Source: Planctomycetaceae bacterium (GTDB lineage Bacteria; Planctomycetota; Phycisphaerae; UBA1845; UTPLA1). From it: 64,000 nt of DNA. The notes under the pieces were generated by a model, which saw nothing but the letters and a program-made list of their open reading frames with translations, had not been told where the DNA came from and made no database searches. Positions 47,152 to 56,316 of the stretch are shown one piece after another (within the stretch, counting starts at the first letter, position 1; every line of letters starts with the position of its first letter). Where the stretch lies: contig CP030884.1 in assembly GCA_006969385.1 (NCBI GenBank), positions 3,038,001-3,102,000 on the forward strand, given 5' to 3'. Both the position numbers and the translations under genes were made by a program.

Positions 47152-47487
47152 CTATTTGGTCATCACTTCAATCCGTTTCGGGCCGTCATCATCTTCGGCA
47201 TACGGCAGAACAATAGACTGCACTGACTTTCGAACTGTCACCGACATTCCGGCTTGAAGTCGCAGATAGAATCTGTCGCCATCATTAGGAATTGAGATTT
47301 CGGCATCGTCGTTGCATTCAATGACCGAACCGATCGGATCATTCTCCCCCAACATTAACTTTGGCAAGGCGAGCGTTAGCCGATCGTGAATTATAAGTGT
47401 GACGTGTGCAGGCCAGTTGAAGATTTCATTGACTGGCTGAGTCACGACGACAGGTCGCGGTGTCTTATTGAACAGCCATTTGAACAT
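47152..47487 (-). CDS. hypothetical protein
   Basis: Protein of 111 residues from ATG 47487, preceded by AAAGGGTG. Beta-rich; starts MFKWLFNKTPRPVVVTQPVN and ends PYAEDDDGPKRIEVMTK. No signal peptide or known motif. It lies alone between copies of the short palindrome at 46996 and 47675. It may be an accessory gene. Confidence 0.5.
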   Translation of the reverse strand: MFKWLFNKTPRPVVVTQPVNEIFNWPAHVTLIIHDRLTLALPKLMLGENDPIGSVIECNDDAEISIPNDGDRFYLRLQAGMSVTVRKSVQSIVLPYAEDDDGPKRIEVMTK

Positions 47488-47529
47488 CGAACACCCTTTA
47501 CTTGCGGTCGATAGCTAATTGAGCCGCGT

Positions 47530-47600
47530 TTGGTGAGTTGTAATCAACCCACCGAAACTCGCGCGACATCCGATGGTGGGTTGAGTACAACCCACCCAAC
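47530..47600. repeat. inverted-repeat element, copy 2 (diverged)
   Basis: About 70 bases matching the element at 43985-44057. The right arm (TGGTGGGTTGAGTACAACCC) and the central CTCGCGCGACATCCGAT are well preserved; the left arm is diverged (TTGGTGAGTTGTAATCAACC). Confidence 0.75.
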
Positions 47601-47674
47601 GTCATGCCGCATCATCGGCGTATCGATGACCCGACCTACAGGGTTTAGCGAATCCTTTCGTCGCCCGTCGCAAC

Positions 47675-47692
47675 GGCAGGTTCTCACCTGCC
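47675..47692. repeat. palindrome GGCAGGTTCTCACCTGCC, copy 2
   Basis: Identical to 46996-47013, followed by CTACCAAA. Confidence 0.7.
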
Positions 47693-47715
47693 CTACCAAA
47701 CCCAATAAATTCCCC

Positions 47716-48759
47716 CTAAAACCCCTCCGGCAAGTCAAAGTCCGCCACAAACACCTGGCTCGTGCGGTCCGGTCCGCGCTTGGAAGTCCACATCATCCAC
47801 TTACCGTCTGGGCTGAAGACGGGCAGGCCGTCGAAGCCCATCTTGTAGGTGATGCGGCGGTGTTTGCCCGTTTCGATGTTGAGCATGTACACCTCATAAT
47901 TGTAATGACCGTGGATGCTGCTGGCGTACACGATGCTCTTGCCGTTGGGGTGCCAGAAGGGGGCCCAGCGCACGATGTTGCCGTGCGGCGTGAGTTGCTT
48001 TTCGTTCTTGCCGTCGATGTCGATGACGAAGACCTGCAAGTGATCGTCGCCTTTGCGGTCGGAACGATAGATCACGCGCTTGCCATCGGGTGAGAAGAAC
48101 GGTCCGCCGTCGTAACCGGGTTGGTTGACGAGTTGACGCACGTTCTTGCCGTCGGCGTCCATGATGTATAGGTCGGGGTCGCCATCGCGATCGCTGGTAA
48201 ACACGATGTGCTTGCCGTCGGGCGAGTAGGCGCATTCGGCGTCGTAACCGTCTTCGGTGGTGAGGCGCGTGGGATTGGAACCGTCGAGGTTGGCCTTGAT
48301 GATGTCCATGCCGCCGGGCATATCCCAGGTGTAGCTGCTGCCGTCGCGCTGATACTTGTTGGGGTTGGGCATGTCGGGCTGCAGGTAGCTGCTGCCGAAG
48401 ATGATCGACTTACCATCGGGATGGAAAAAGCCGCACGTGCACGCGCCGCCGCCGGGACTGACCTGCTTGAGCGAGTCTTTGACAGCGTGGCCCTTGGCGT
48501 CGAGCTTGAGCGTGTACATTTCGTATTGCTCTTTGTCCTTGGGGAACGCCTGAAAGATGATCATGCTTTTATCGGGGGCGAAGTAGGCCTCGCCCGATTT
48601 GTCGAGCCCCATGTCGGGCGTCGTGAGTTGGCGCACGTTGGAAAGGACCGGCGCTTCGGGGTTGTCGCCTTGCTTTTCCTGTGGCTTGATCTCCCACGGC
48701 GGTCCGGCGAGCAGGTTGGTCGAAATGGCGAAGGCAACGGCGAGTTTGAGGCTTAGCAT
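47716..48759 (-). CDS. TolB-like WD40/PD40 beta-propeller protein, exported
   Basis: Exported beta-propeller protein of 347 residues from ATG 48759 (AAAGGAG upstream; an open frame to 48843 lacks support). The signal peptide is LSLKLAVAFAISTNLLA. At least five PD40-type blades repeat xFSPDGKxIxFxSxRxG: CAYSPDGKHIVFTSDRDGDP, FFSPDGKRVIYRSDRKGD, WHPNGKSIVYASS, VFSPDGKWMMWTSKRG. It resembles TolB's propeller but has no TolB N-terminal domain and no Pal-TolQR neighbours, so the role is unknown. Confidence 0.82.
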   Translation of the reverse strand: MLSLKLAVAFAISTNLLAGPPWEIKPQEKQGDNPEAPVLSNVRQLTTPDMGLDKSGEAYFAPDKSMIIFQAFPKDKEQYEMYTLKLDAKGHAVKDSLKQVSPGGGACTCGFFHPDGKSIIFGSSYLQPDMPNPNKYQRDGSSYTWDMPGGMDIIKANLDGSNPTRLTTEDGYDAECAYSPDGKHIVFTSDRDGDPDLYIMDADGKNVRQLVNQPGYDGGPFFSPDGKRVIYRSDRKGDDHLQVFVIDIDGKNEKQLTPHGNIVRWAPFWHPNGKSIVYASSIHGHYNYEVYMLNIETGKHRRITYKMGFDGLPVFSPDGKWMMWTSKRGPDRTSQVFVADFDLPEGF

Positions 48760-48937
48760 GGCGAAAAATCTCCTTTGTTTGTTGGGCGAATTGTAAAAGC
48801 GCAGCACGCGCGCGGCCAGTCGGTTATCGCTGCCACGTTGCATCGCCGCGCCGGCTGTCTATACTCGCGTATTGTCGCGGTTGCGGTCTGTGCCTCGCGC
48901 CGTTCGCAACCAGCAAGCGGCCTGGAATGGAGTCATT

Positions 48938-49741
48938 TTGACAGTCAATTTGCTTTGCATCGGAGACGTCGTCGGTCGCCCCGGTCGGACGGTCGTCGCC
49001 AACGCGCTGCCGCATCTGGTGAAGCGGCACGACATTCATTGCGTCATCGCCAACGTCGAAAACGCCGCCAACGGTTCGGGCCTGACCGAGGCGTTGTATA
49101 CGAAGTTTCTCAACTACGGCGTGAATCTAATGACGCTCGGCGATCATATCTATCGCCGTGCCGAGATCATGCCGGTCTTGGAAAAGTCGACGTGCATCGT
49201 GCGGCCGGCCAACTATCCATCCGAGTCGGTCGGTAAAGAAGCGGCGTTCTTTGAAATCGAAAACGGCCCGACGGTCGCCGTCATCTCGGTGATGGGGCGC
49301 TTGTTCATGCGGCCCACGCCCGATTGTCCGTATCATGCCGTCGATCGCATGATCGAACGCGTGCGCGATAAGGCGAAGATTATCATCGTCGACATGCATG
49401 CCGAAGCGACCAGCGAAAAGATCGCGATGGGTTGGCACCTGAACGGGCGCGCGTCGCTGATGTTCGGCACGCACACGCACGTGCCCACGGCCGACGAGTG
49501 CATTCTCGACGGTGGCACGGGTTATATCACGGATTTGGGAATGACAGGGCCATACGACGGTGTGTTGGGCCGTCGCAAAGATCGTGTGTTACGGTCGTTC
49601 ATCACGGGGCTGCCGTCGCCGTTTGATGTGGCGACGGACGACGCGCGCTTGTGCGGCGTGTTGGTGCAAGTCGATGCGACGACAGGCAAGGCGCAACATA
49701 TCGAACGCGTCATGGTGCGCGAGGCGGATGTGGCGAATTAG
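48938..49741 (+). CDS. YmdB-type (TIGR00282) metallophosphoesterase
   Basis: Predicted cyclic-nucleotide phosphoesterase of 267 residues. TTG 48938 is chosen because GGAG lies 5 bases upstream and the protein then begins with the family's TVNLLCIGDVVGRPGR (metal-binding Asp). The frame stays open to 48872 from another TTG. Family positions: VIANVENAANGSGLTEALY, NLMTLGDHIYRRAEI, ANYPSESVGK, IIIVDMHAEATSEKIAMGW, MFGTHTHVPTADE, YITDLGMTGPYDGVLGR. Family members in Firmicutes control biofilm and sporulation decisions; the role here is unknown. Confidence 0.92.
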   Translation: MTVNLLCIGDVVGRPGRTVVANALPHLVKRHDIHCVIANVENAANGSGLTEALYTKFLNYGVNLMTLGDHIYRRAEIMPVLEKSTCIVRPANYPSESVGKEAAFFEIENGPTVAVISVMGRLFMRPTPDCPYHAVDRMIERVRDKAKIIIVDMHAEATSEKIAMGWHLNGRASLMFGTHTHVPTADECILDGGTGYITDLGMTGPYDGVLGRRKDRVLRSFITGLPSPFDVATDDARLCGVLVQVDATTGKAQHIERVMVREADVAN

Positions 49742-49811
49742 CGTAGCGGCGCGGAAACAATGCCGCGCGATGGATGCCACGGGGCTTCGTCGAAGCGAGA
49801 GCGCGAGCAAG

Positions 49812-49974
49812 CAGAGCCGCGGCCTGTGGCCGCATGATTCCGCGACGCATTGAAGCCTGTTTGCAATCGGCCTTGCGGCGTTTATTCCGATCCGCCGTTG
49901 ATCATTCTTGTTTAGAATTGTTGTTGCTGTTCTTTTGTTCCCTGATAAATATGCGGCCACAGGCCGCGGCTCTG
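49812..49974. repeat. 163-bp element with perfect 24-bp terminal inverted repeats
   Basis: Arms CAGAGCCGCGGCCTGTGGCC (plus GCAT) at 49812-49835 and their exact complement at 49951-49974. The arms themselves are palindromic (GCGGCC-TGT-GGCCGC). The interior (115 bp) has no gene. A third arm with one mismatch occurs alone at about 43950-43974. It fits a MITE/REPIN-like element lying in the gap between the YmdB-type and GNAT genes. Confidence 0.8.
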
Positions 49975-49993
49975 AACTCCTCTCCTCGTCCAT

Positions 49994-50476
49994 ATGTCGC
50001 CCAACGCACTTCAAATTCGCGCGTTTGAATCGCACGACACACCTGCCGTCGTCGCCGTCGTGCGTGCCGTCTTCGACGAATACGGCTTCACGTGGGAAGA
50101 GGGTGGCTACTGCGCCGACTTGTACGATCCGCAAGCGCATTACATCGAACCCGGCGGCTGGTTTTGGGTGCTCGAAAATGAAAATGGCGAGATCGTCGGC
50201 TGCGTCGGCCTCAGCCTGCATGAAGAGACCGCCGAAGTGCATCGCATGTATATTCATGCCAATGCTCGTGGGCAGGGTGGCGGCAGGCTTTTAATGGAAA
50301 CGTGTATCCATCAAGCAATCGCGGCAGGTGCGACTACAATGCGTGCCTGGAGCGACGTGAAACTCGATCGGGCACATGCGTTGTATCAGCGCTTTCGCTT
50401 TGAGCGCGACGGCGAACGCATCTGCAACGACCCCGATCAAAGTCGCGAGTTTGGATTCATCAGGAGCTTACCGTGA
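49994..50476 (+). CDS. GNAT family N-acetyltransferase
   Basis: Single GNAT domain of 160 residues. Motif A, binding acetyl-CoA, is HRMYIHANARGQGGGRLLME; preceding strands read WFWVLENENGEIVGCVGLSL. The C-terminal strand is YQRFRFERDGERI. The substrate cannot be told. The stop overlaps the xseA GTG (GTGA), so it is co-translated with exonuclease VII. Confidence 0.9.
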   Translation: MSPNALQIRAFESHDTPAVVAVVRAVFDEYGFTWEEGGYCADLYDPQAHYIEPGGWFWVLENENGEIVGCVGLSLHEETAEVHRMYIHANARGQGGGRLLMETCIHQAIAAGATTMRAWSDVKLDRAHALYQRFRFERDGERICNDPDQSREFGFIRSLP

Positions 50477-52068
50477 GCAAGGGTGGTCGATCATCGGGCG
50501 GCGGACGCGGGTTATTCGACCCCACCAAGATGCGCGCCCAAAGTTCGTCCAAGCCTGCTGATGGTGGGCCGACCGACGCGGCGCTGACGGTCACGCAACT
50601 GACCGGCCTAATTCGCGGCGCGTTACAAGCGCACTTGCCTGCCAGCCTCGATGTCATCGGCGAATTGTCCAACATCAGCCGACCCGCCGCCGGTCATATG
50701 TACTTCACGCTCAAAGACAGCGGCAGCGAGATGCGTTGCGTGATGTGGCGCTCCGATGTGGCGCGGCTGAAGTTTGACGTCGCCGACGGCATGGAAGTGA
50801 TCGCCACCGGCGGCGTCGATGTGTACGAACCGCGCGGCCAGGTGCAGCTGTATGTGAAGAAGCTCTCACCGCGCGGCGTGGGTGCGTTGGAGTTGGCCTT
50901 TCAACAACTCAAGGAAAAGCTGCAGGCCGAGGGCTTGTTCGACGCCGACCGTAAGCGACCGTTACCGCGCTTTCCGAAGACCATCGCCGTTATTACGAGC
51001 AGCACCGGTGCGGCGATCAAAGATGTTCTCGACACATTGCGACGGCGTTACCCCGTCGTGAAAGTGTTGACCGTCGGCGTGCGCGTGCAAGGCGAAGGTG
51101 CCGCGCGGGAGGTGGCCGATGCGATCAAGCTGGTGAACCGCGTGGCCAAGCAATACGACGGCATCGATGCGCTGATCGTGGGGCGTGGCGGTGGTTCGAT
51201 CGAAGATCTGTGGGCCTTTAATGAGGAACCCGTCGCACGCGCGATTGCGGCTAGCAAGATCCCCGTCATCAGCGCCGTGGGGCACGAAACCGATTTCACC
51301 ATTGCCGACTTTGTTGCCGACAAACGCGCGGCTACGCCCACGGCCGCCGCCGAATTGGCCGTACCGGTGCGCGACGAACTATTGGCTGGTATCGCAGAAC
51401 TCAATCGCCGCATGCGTCGCGCCGTGCGCGAGCGTATCGATGACGACCGTCGTCGTATCGATGCCGTGGCATACACGCGCTGGTTTCGCGATCCGATCGG
51501 CCAACTGCGCCAACGCCATCAGCAGCTAGACGAGTTAGCGGGGCGCTTGCGCCTGGATGTGCATCGAGAATTAAACAGCCTGCGCCACCGTCTTGCCGCC
51601 GCCGAGAATCTACTCGTGCGCGGACGACCGTCAGTGCAACTCGCACGGCGACAAATGGAATTGCAACAAGCGCAGTTGCGTTTGACGCTCAACTTGCGTA
51701 GTCGGATAAGCCATCTGCACGAATCCATCGATCGGCAACATTATCGCTTGCGCTCGTCGTCACCGCGTCATACGATTCTGCAGCAGCAGCAACATGTTGA
51801 AGAATTGCAGCGTCGCCTTCAGTATTCGATGCGCATGAAGCTAAAACGCGAGCAACTGCGCGTCGTCACGCTCGGTGATCGCTTGGTGGCGTCCAGCCCC
51901 AATGCAGTGTTGAGACGCGGTTATACCATTACGCGCAAGCGCCGCAGTCAGGAAGTGATTCGCTCGACCAAACAACTGCGCGACGGCGATCGCGTGGTAA
52001 CGCTCACAGCCGATGGAAGATTCGAAAGCCGCGTGGTGGAGTTGCAACAGGGAGAGTTGTTTGAGTGA
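50473..52068 (+). CDS. xseA: exodeoxyribonuclease VII large subunit
   Basis: Catalytic subunit (531 residues) of the nuclease that degrades single-stranded DNA from both ends. GTG start with AGGAG 6 bases upstream. An N-terminal Gly/Ser-rich extension (about 1-40) precedes the OB fold (VIGELSNISRPAAGHMYFTL, CVMWRSDVARLKF). The catalytic domain has PKTIAVITSSTGAAIKDVLD, LIVGRGGGSIEDLWAFNEE, VISAVGHETDFTIADFVADK and RAATPTAAAELAVP, then long coiled coils for XseB binding. The end VLRRGYTITRK is characteristic. The frame is intact. Confidence 0.97.
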   Translation: MSKGGRSSGGGRGLFDPTKMRAQSSSKPADGGPTDAALTVTQLTGLIRGALQAHLPASLDVIGELSNISRPAAGHMYFTLKDSGSEMRCVMWRSDVARLKFDVADGMEVIATGGVDVYEPRGQVQLYVKKLSPRGVGALELAFQQLKEKLQAEGLFDADRKRPLPRFPKTIAVITSSTGAAIKDVLDTLRRRYPVVKVLTVGVRVQGEGAAREVADAIKLVNRVAKQYDGIDALIVGRGGGSIEDLWAFNEEPVARAIAASKIPVISAVGHETDFTIADFVADKRAATPTAAAELAVPVRDELLAGIAELNRRMRRAVRERIDDDRRRIDAVAYTRWFRDPIGQLRQRHQQLDELAGRLRLDVHRELNSLRHRLAAAENLLVRGRPSVQLARRQMELQQAQLRLTLNLRSRISHLHESIDRQHYRLRSSSPRHTILQQQQHVEELQRRLQYSMRMKLKREQLRVVTLGDRLVASSPNAVLRRGYTITRKRRSQEVIRSTKQLRDGDRVVTLTADGRFESRVVELQQGELFE

Positions 52069-52319
52069 TTCGCTCTCAAAGTTGTGAGTAGTCCCCCAGC
52101 CCTAGAAGGGCAGGGGCACCCACGCTGGTACGCGCTGTGGCACCGGTTTGCAACCGGTGTTCTTCGGAGCGCGAGCTTGTAAACGCGCTAACGCGATCTA
52201 GTCCCCCGGCCCTGGAAGGGCGGGGGCACCCAGATGTAGCGTGCATCCTTTGATGCACCATCGAGATTAACGCGTGCCCAAAGAATGCAGGCTGACGCGA
52301 ACATCCAAAGGAGCCAACC
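52069..52319. repeat. cluster of dispersed palindromic repeats between xseA and xseB
   Basis: Two copies of a GC-rich hairpin (AGTCCCCCAGCCCTAGAAGG at about 52089 and AGTCCCCCGGCCCTGGAAGG at about 52199, both continuing GC-GGGGCACCC) and between them a GTGGCACCGGTTTGCAACCG hairpin at about 52137-52158. An inverted copy of the first type is at 26408-26440. Cys- or motif-bearing frames are absent. xseB's ribosome site AAAGGAG closes the stretch. Confidence 0.75.
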
Positions 52320-52544
52320 ATGGCCAAATCCAAATTCGTTTTCGAAGAAGCGCTCGAACGCGCCGAGGAAATCGCGGCCGCGATTGAGGAGGGCGAGATC
52401 GGTCTGGAAGAATCTATCAAGCAATACGAGGAGGGCATGCAGCTAATCGACAAATGTCGAAAAGTGCTCGATCAAGCCGAATTGCGGGTGACCAAGCTCG
52501 AAAATAAGGCTGCCAACGCCGAAGACGCCGCACAGGACGACTAG
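52320..52544 (+). CDS. xseB: exodeoxyribonuclease VII small subunit
   Basis: Small helical subunit of 74 residues that binds the XseA coiled coil. Family signature FEEALERAEEIAAAIEEGE, LEESIKQYEEGMQLIDKCR, LDQAELRVTKLE. AAAGGAG lies 7 bases upstream. It is separated from xseA by 251 bases of repeats instead of the usual short gap. Confidence 0.95.
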   Translation: MAKSKFVFEEALERAEEIAAAIEEGEIGLEESIKQYEEGMQLIDKCRKVLDQAELRVTKLENKAANAEDAAQDD

Positions 52545-52726
52545 GCAACGCTGGGGAGATCGCCCGAAAACACGGGCGCTCCGCCATTTATTTCAAAACT
52601 TTCGAGAACTACCGGAGACGCTGCAATTCCAGCTAGACGCTCGCGTCCGATCTCGCTATCTTCAAAGTAGATAAGGAGTTGTGAAGATTTGCCGGCAAAG
52701 TATCTCGCCCGCAATCCGAGACGGTG

Positions 52727-53626
52727 ATGACAACGACCAACGCCACCATCCAATCCGAGTTGGCTCAGGCCGCGCGAGACTTCGACAGCCATCTGTCGGC
52801 ATGGGTGGACCAATGGGCGGCAAATCGGATCGCGCCACAACTCGTTGAAGCCATGCGCTATAGCCTGCTAGTTGGCGGGAAACGCTTGCGGCCAGTGCTT
52901 GCATTATGGTCGTGCGCCGCATGCGGCAGCGATTCGAGCTCGGCCATCAGCGCTGCGTTCGCAATCGAGTGCATTCACACGTTCAGCCTGATCCACGATG
53001 ATTTACCGGCCTTAGACGACGATGATTTACGTCGCGGCCAGCCGACTTGCCACAAGAAGTTCGGTGAAGCGACAGCTATTCTCGCCGGGGACGGATTGCT
53101 TACGCTCGCGTTCGAAGCGCTGGCGAGTGCTAAACTCCCCGCGGAACGCGTCGTCGCGTTAACACGCGAATTGTCCGACGCAACCGGCCCCGCAGGTATG
53201 ATCGGCGGTGAATGGCTCGACTTGGATGCCGAGGGTAAGGACTTGGATGAGGATGACGTGCAGCGCATTCACACGCTCAAAACAGCACGGCTGATTCGGT
53301 CGGCTTGTCGCTTGGGAGGCACCTGCGCCGGCGCGTCGCGCGAACAACTCAACGCCTTATCGGGCTATGGTAAGTCGCTGGGGCTCGCGTTTCAGATTGC
53401 AGACGACGTTCTCGACGTCGAAGGCGATCCGGCCCGCATGGGCAAACGTACGAACAAAGACAACGCCCGCGGCAAGCCCACGTATCCGGCTGCCGTCGGC
53501 GTCGAGAAAAGTAAAACCATCATGCGCGATTTGGCGAAGGCTGCGGAAGAACACCTAAGCGTGTTCGGCCCCGAAGCCAACCGCCTGCGCGCCTTAGCGC
53601 GGTACGTTATCGAACGCGCCGCTTGA
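52727..53626 (+). CDS. ispA: polyprenyl diphosphate synthase (farnesyl/geranylgeranyl type)
   Basis: Isoprenyl chain-elongating enzyme of about 299 residues (GTG 52724 and ATG 52727 are adjacent starts). Motifs: LLVGGKRLRPVLALW, the first Asp-rich motif IHDDLPALDDDDLRRGQPT, FGEATAILAGDGLLTLAFE, GMIGGEWLDLDAEGK, and the second Asp-rich motif FQIADDVLDVEGDPARMGK. The four-residue spacing in the first motif is the bacterial FPP-synthase type. Its end overlaps the long frame leading to dxs. It uses IPP/DMAPP ultimately produced by Dxs and the MEP pathway. Confidence 0.94.
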   Translation: MTTTNATIQSELAQAARDFDSHLSAWVDQWAANRIAPQLVEAMRYSLLVGGKRLRPVLALWSCAACGSDSSSAISAAFAIECIHTFSLIHDDLPALDDDDLRRGQPTCHKKFGEATAILAGDGLLTLAFEALASAKLPAERVVALTRELSDATGPAGMIGGEWLDLDAEGKDLDEDDVQRIHTLKTARLIRSACRLGGTCAGASREQLNALSGYGKSLGLAFQIADDVLDVEGDPARMGKRTNKDNARGKPTYPAAVGVEKSKTIMRDLAKAAEEHLSVFGPEANRLRALARYVIERAA

Positions 53627-53667
53627 ATTTTGCATCGTGCCGCTGCGGCGCGAAGGAGTGTACCGGG

Positions 53668-55599
53668 ATGAGCGACTCAGCCCTGTTGCCGAACATCAAA
53701 TCACCCGCCGACCTAAGACCTTTGTCGGTCGAACAACTCGACCAGCTTGCAGGCGAAGTGCGGCAGCGCATTATCAATGTCGTCAGTGCGTCGGGCGGTC
53801 ACCTCGCCAGTAATTTGGGCGTGGTTGAATTGACGATGGCGCTGCATCGCGTTTTCGATTTCAAGCAGGACTATCTGCTTTGGGATGTCGGTCATCAGGC
53901 GTACGTTCACAAAATCCTAACGGGTCGCAACGACCGCTTTGAAACCATTCGCAAGACGGGCGGCCTCAGCGGTTTCCCGGCGCCGTCGGAAAGTGAATAC
54001 GACCTGTTCAACGTCGGCCACGCGGGTACGGCGATTGCAACGGCCGTCGGCATGGCGCGCGGTTCGCAAGCACAGCAAGATGGTCGCCGCGTCGTTGCCG
54101 TGGTCGGTGATGCCAGTATCGTCAATGGTGTGGCGTTTGAAGGCTTAAATCAGGCAGGCACGCTGCGCCGCCAGTTGATGGTGATTCTCAACGACAACGC
54201 CATGAGTATCTCGTCGCCGCAGGGCGGCATGGCCGAATACCTGGCCAAGTTCCGTACCAGCAAGCTCTATGAAGATTTGAAGAAGAGCGTAAAGAAATAT
54301 CTGCCGCAGGTGCCGCTACTCGGTAAACCAACATTTGAAGCGCTCGATCACCTGAAGGAAGGCTTTAAAGCCACTGTTTCACCGCACCAGATATTCGAGC
54401 AACTCGGCTTTGTATACGTCGGCCCGACCGATGGTCACGATGTCGGCCATCTCATCGAATTGCTCGACGGGTTGAAGGATGTCGATCATCCGATCTTGCT
54501 GCACGTGCACACCGAAAAAGGGCGCGGTGCAGATTTCGCTACGGCCGAGCCCACGCGCTTTCATAGCCCCAAACCGTTTAAGATTGAACGCAAAGGCGTG
54601 CAAATCGAAAGCGGCGCGCCGAGCTACACGTCCGCCTTTGCCGACGCGGCCATCGAACTCGCGAAGGACAACGACAAGATCATTGCGCTAACGGCTGCCA
54701 TGCCCGACGGCACCGGCTTGTCGAAGTTTGAAAAGGTCTATCCCGATCGGTATCTCGATGGCGGCATCGCTGAAAGTGGCACGGTCGACATCGCGGCGGG
54801 CATGTGCAAGACCGGCATGCGGCCGGTCGTGGCGATTTATTCGACCTTTTTGCAACGCGCTTTTGATCAGGTCTTTCAGGAGGTCGCGCTGCAGAAGTTG
54901 CCCGTTGTGTTTTGCATGGATCGCGCCGGGCTTGTCGGTGGCGATGGTGCCGTGCACCACGGATTTCTCGATATTGCCTACCTGCGCGGCATGCCCAACA
55001 TGGTGCTCATGGCGCCGGGAGATGGCGGCGAAATTATCGAGTCGCTGCGGTTGGCGCTGTCGCTCGATGTGCCTAGCGCCATTCGTTACCCGCGCGATAG
55101 CGTGCCCGCACCATTGATCAACGGCAAGACGCGACCGTTCGAGTTGGGTAAATCGCTTACACTTCGTGCCGGTCGCGACGCTACCATTTTGGCTTACGGT
55201 TCGAGCTGTATTCACGCGTTGGAAGCCGCGCGGTACCTCGTCGAAGACGGCATCGAGACGTGCGTCGTGAACGCGCGCTTCGCCAAACCCGTCGATGAAG
55301 AGATGGTGCGCGCCGCCTTCGAGCGCGGCGGACCGGTCATCACAGCAGAAGAGCATTCGCCCTATGGCGGCTTTGGTACGGCCATCCTTGAGACCGCTCA
55401 GAAGCTGCAATTGCCGACGCAACGGCTCACGCGTTTGGCGCTACCGGGTGATGAATTTGTGGCCCACGGTTCGCGCGCCCATCAATTGGCCCAATGCGGC
55501 CTGGACGCAAAAGGCATGGCCGAGGCGGTGCGTCGCGCCCTCGATGAAATGCCGGCAGCGGAATACGAGGCGGATGAGTCGGTGCGACCGGCGATTTAG
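53668..55599 (+). CDS. dxs: 1-deoxy-D-xylulose-5-phosphate synthase
   Basis: First enzyme of the MEP isoprenoid pathway: pyruvate plus glyceraldehyde 3-phosphate to DXP, thiamine-diphosphate-dependent, 643 residues. ATG 53668 is chosen for GAAGGAG 9 bases upstream; the frame opens earlier (53623) inside the preceding gene. Motifs: SGGHLASNLGVVELTMALHR, WDVGHQAYVHKILTGR, VVGDASIVNGVAFEGLNQAG with LMVILNDNAMSISSPQGG (ThDP/Mg site), TEKGRGADFATAEPTRFHS, GGIAESGTVDIAAGM, and MDRAGLVGGDGAVHHGF. Full length. It forms a unit with ispA. Confidence 0.97.
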   Translation: MSDSALLPNIKSPADLRPLSVEQLDQLAGEVRQRIINVVSASGGHLASNLGVVELTMALHRVFDFKQDYLLWDVGHQAYVHKILTGRNDRFETIRKTGGLSGFPAPSESEYDLFNVGHAGTAIATAVGMARGSQAQQDGRRVVAVVGDASIVNGVAFEGLNQAGTLRRQLMVILNDNAMSISSPQGGMAEYLAKFRTSKLYEDLKKSVKKYLPQVPLLGKPTFEALDHLKEGFKATVSPHQIFEQLGFVYVGPTDGHDVGHLIELLDGLKDVDHPILLHVHTEKGRGADFATAEPTRFHSPKPFKIERKGVQIESGAPSYTSAFADAAIELAKDNDKIIALTAAMPDGTGLSKFEKVYPDRYLDGGIAESGTVDIAAGMCKTGMRPVVAIYSTFLQRAFDQVFQEVALQKLPVVFCMDRAGLVGGDGAVHHGFLDIAYLRGMPNMVLMAPGDGGEIIESLRLALSLDVPSAIRYPRDSVPAPLINGKTRPFELGKSLTLRAGRDATILAYGSSCIHALEAARYLVEDGIETCVVNARFAKPVDEEMVRAAFERGGPVITAEEHSPYGGFGTAILETAQKLQLPTQRLTRLALPGDEFVAHGSRAHQLAQCGLDAKGMAEAVRRALDEMPAAEYEADESVRPAI

Positions 55600-55770
55600 A
55601 CCTGTTCGCAATTAAGATTGATGGTTGCGCTGTGACACCCGCGAACAGCCGGTGAATACTGACAAAGCATCTTATTTCGCAGTCATTCAAGAAGTGGTCT
55701 AGCGGCATTCACGTTCGGGAGTTCGCGCCGATTTAAACCCTCACCCCAACCCTCTCCCTTCGAGGGAGAG

Positions 55771-56122
55771 GGAGCACGCGCCGCCTAGACTGTGCCGAAT
55801 TCAAATGTAGCGGACTTGAGGTTTTGTCGACGCCTTGAAGCACAAATTTATACTTCGGCTCTGTACGTTCCCGTCAATGTCAGTCCTCTTCTACGCCAAG
55901 GGCGTTGTCTCAATAGCCTGGGGTTGACGCGCAGCGGCTACCCCAGGAAATCGTTGGCAAAATATCATTGAACTCTGAAGGAGTTCCGTCTCCGTACGGC
56001 ATACCGCAACGCCTTCAGCGTTGAAACCCTTGAGTTTTCATCGCAACCCAGGGTAGCTGCTGCGCATCAACCCTGGGCTACTGGCGCAACGCCTTTGGCG
56101 TTGGATTGCGTGCATAGCATCT
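55771..56122 (+). repeat. long structured repeat, copy A (inverted partner at 63609-63957)
   Basis: About 350 bp matching the reverse complement of 63609-63957 nearly throughout, by my visual alignment (for example AATTCAAATGTAGCGGACTT, ATTGAACTCTGAAGGAGTTC, CAACGCCTTCAGCGTTGAAA). It consists of six consecutive hairpins: ACGCC/GGCGT; CCTGGGGT/ACCCCAGG; GAACTC/GAGTTC; CAACGC/GCGTTG; CCCAGGGT/ACCCTGGG; CAACGCC/GGCGTTG. Stems are conserved between copies while loops vary. No open frame of interest. A separate palindrome (CCCTCTCCCTTCGAGGGAGA) lies just to its left at about 55750. Confidence 0.85.
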
Positions 56123-56316
56123 CAACGCCACCTCTGCATTATGCACGCTATAGCTTGCTAATTGGACAGTGAGAAAAGGAATCATTGGCTGTGGCACACG
56201 CGTCTCGACTGTAGTCAATGCCGAGACCGCGGTGTCAAAATGATTCTTTCTGCCGATTGAACTTATAATCGCCTAACTTTCTTCCGGTCGTCTATCTATC
56301 CTCCGGCAATGAAACG

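Noticed and set aside
55741..55770. Hairpin CCCTCTCCC...GGGAGAGGG as terminator of dxs
   Set aside because: No T-run follows and it lies 140 bases past the stop; it looks like another dispersed palindrome.
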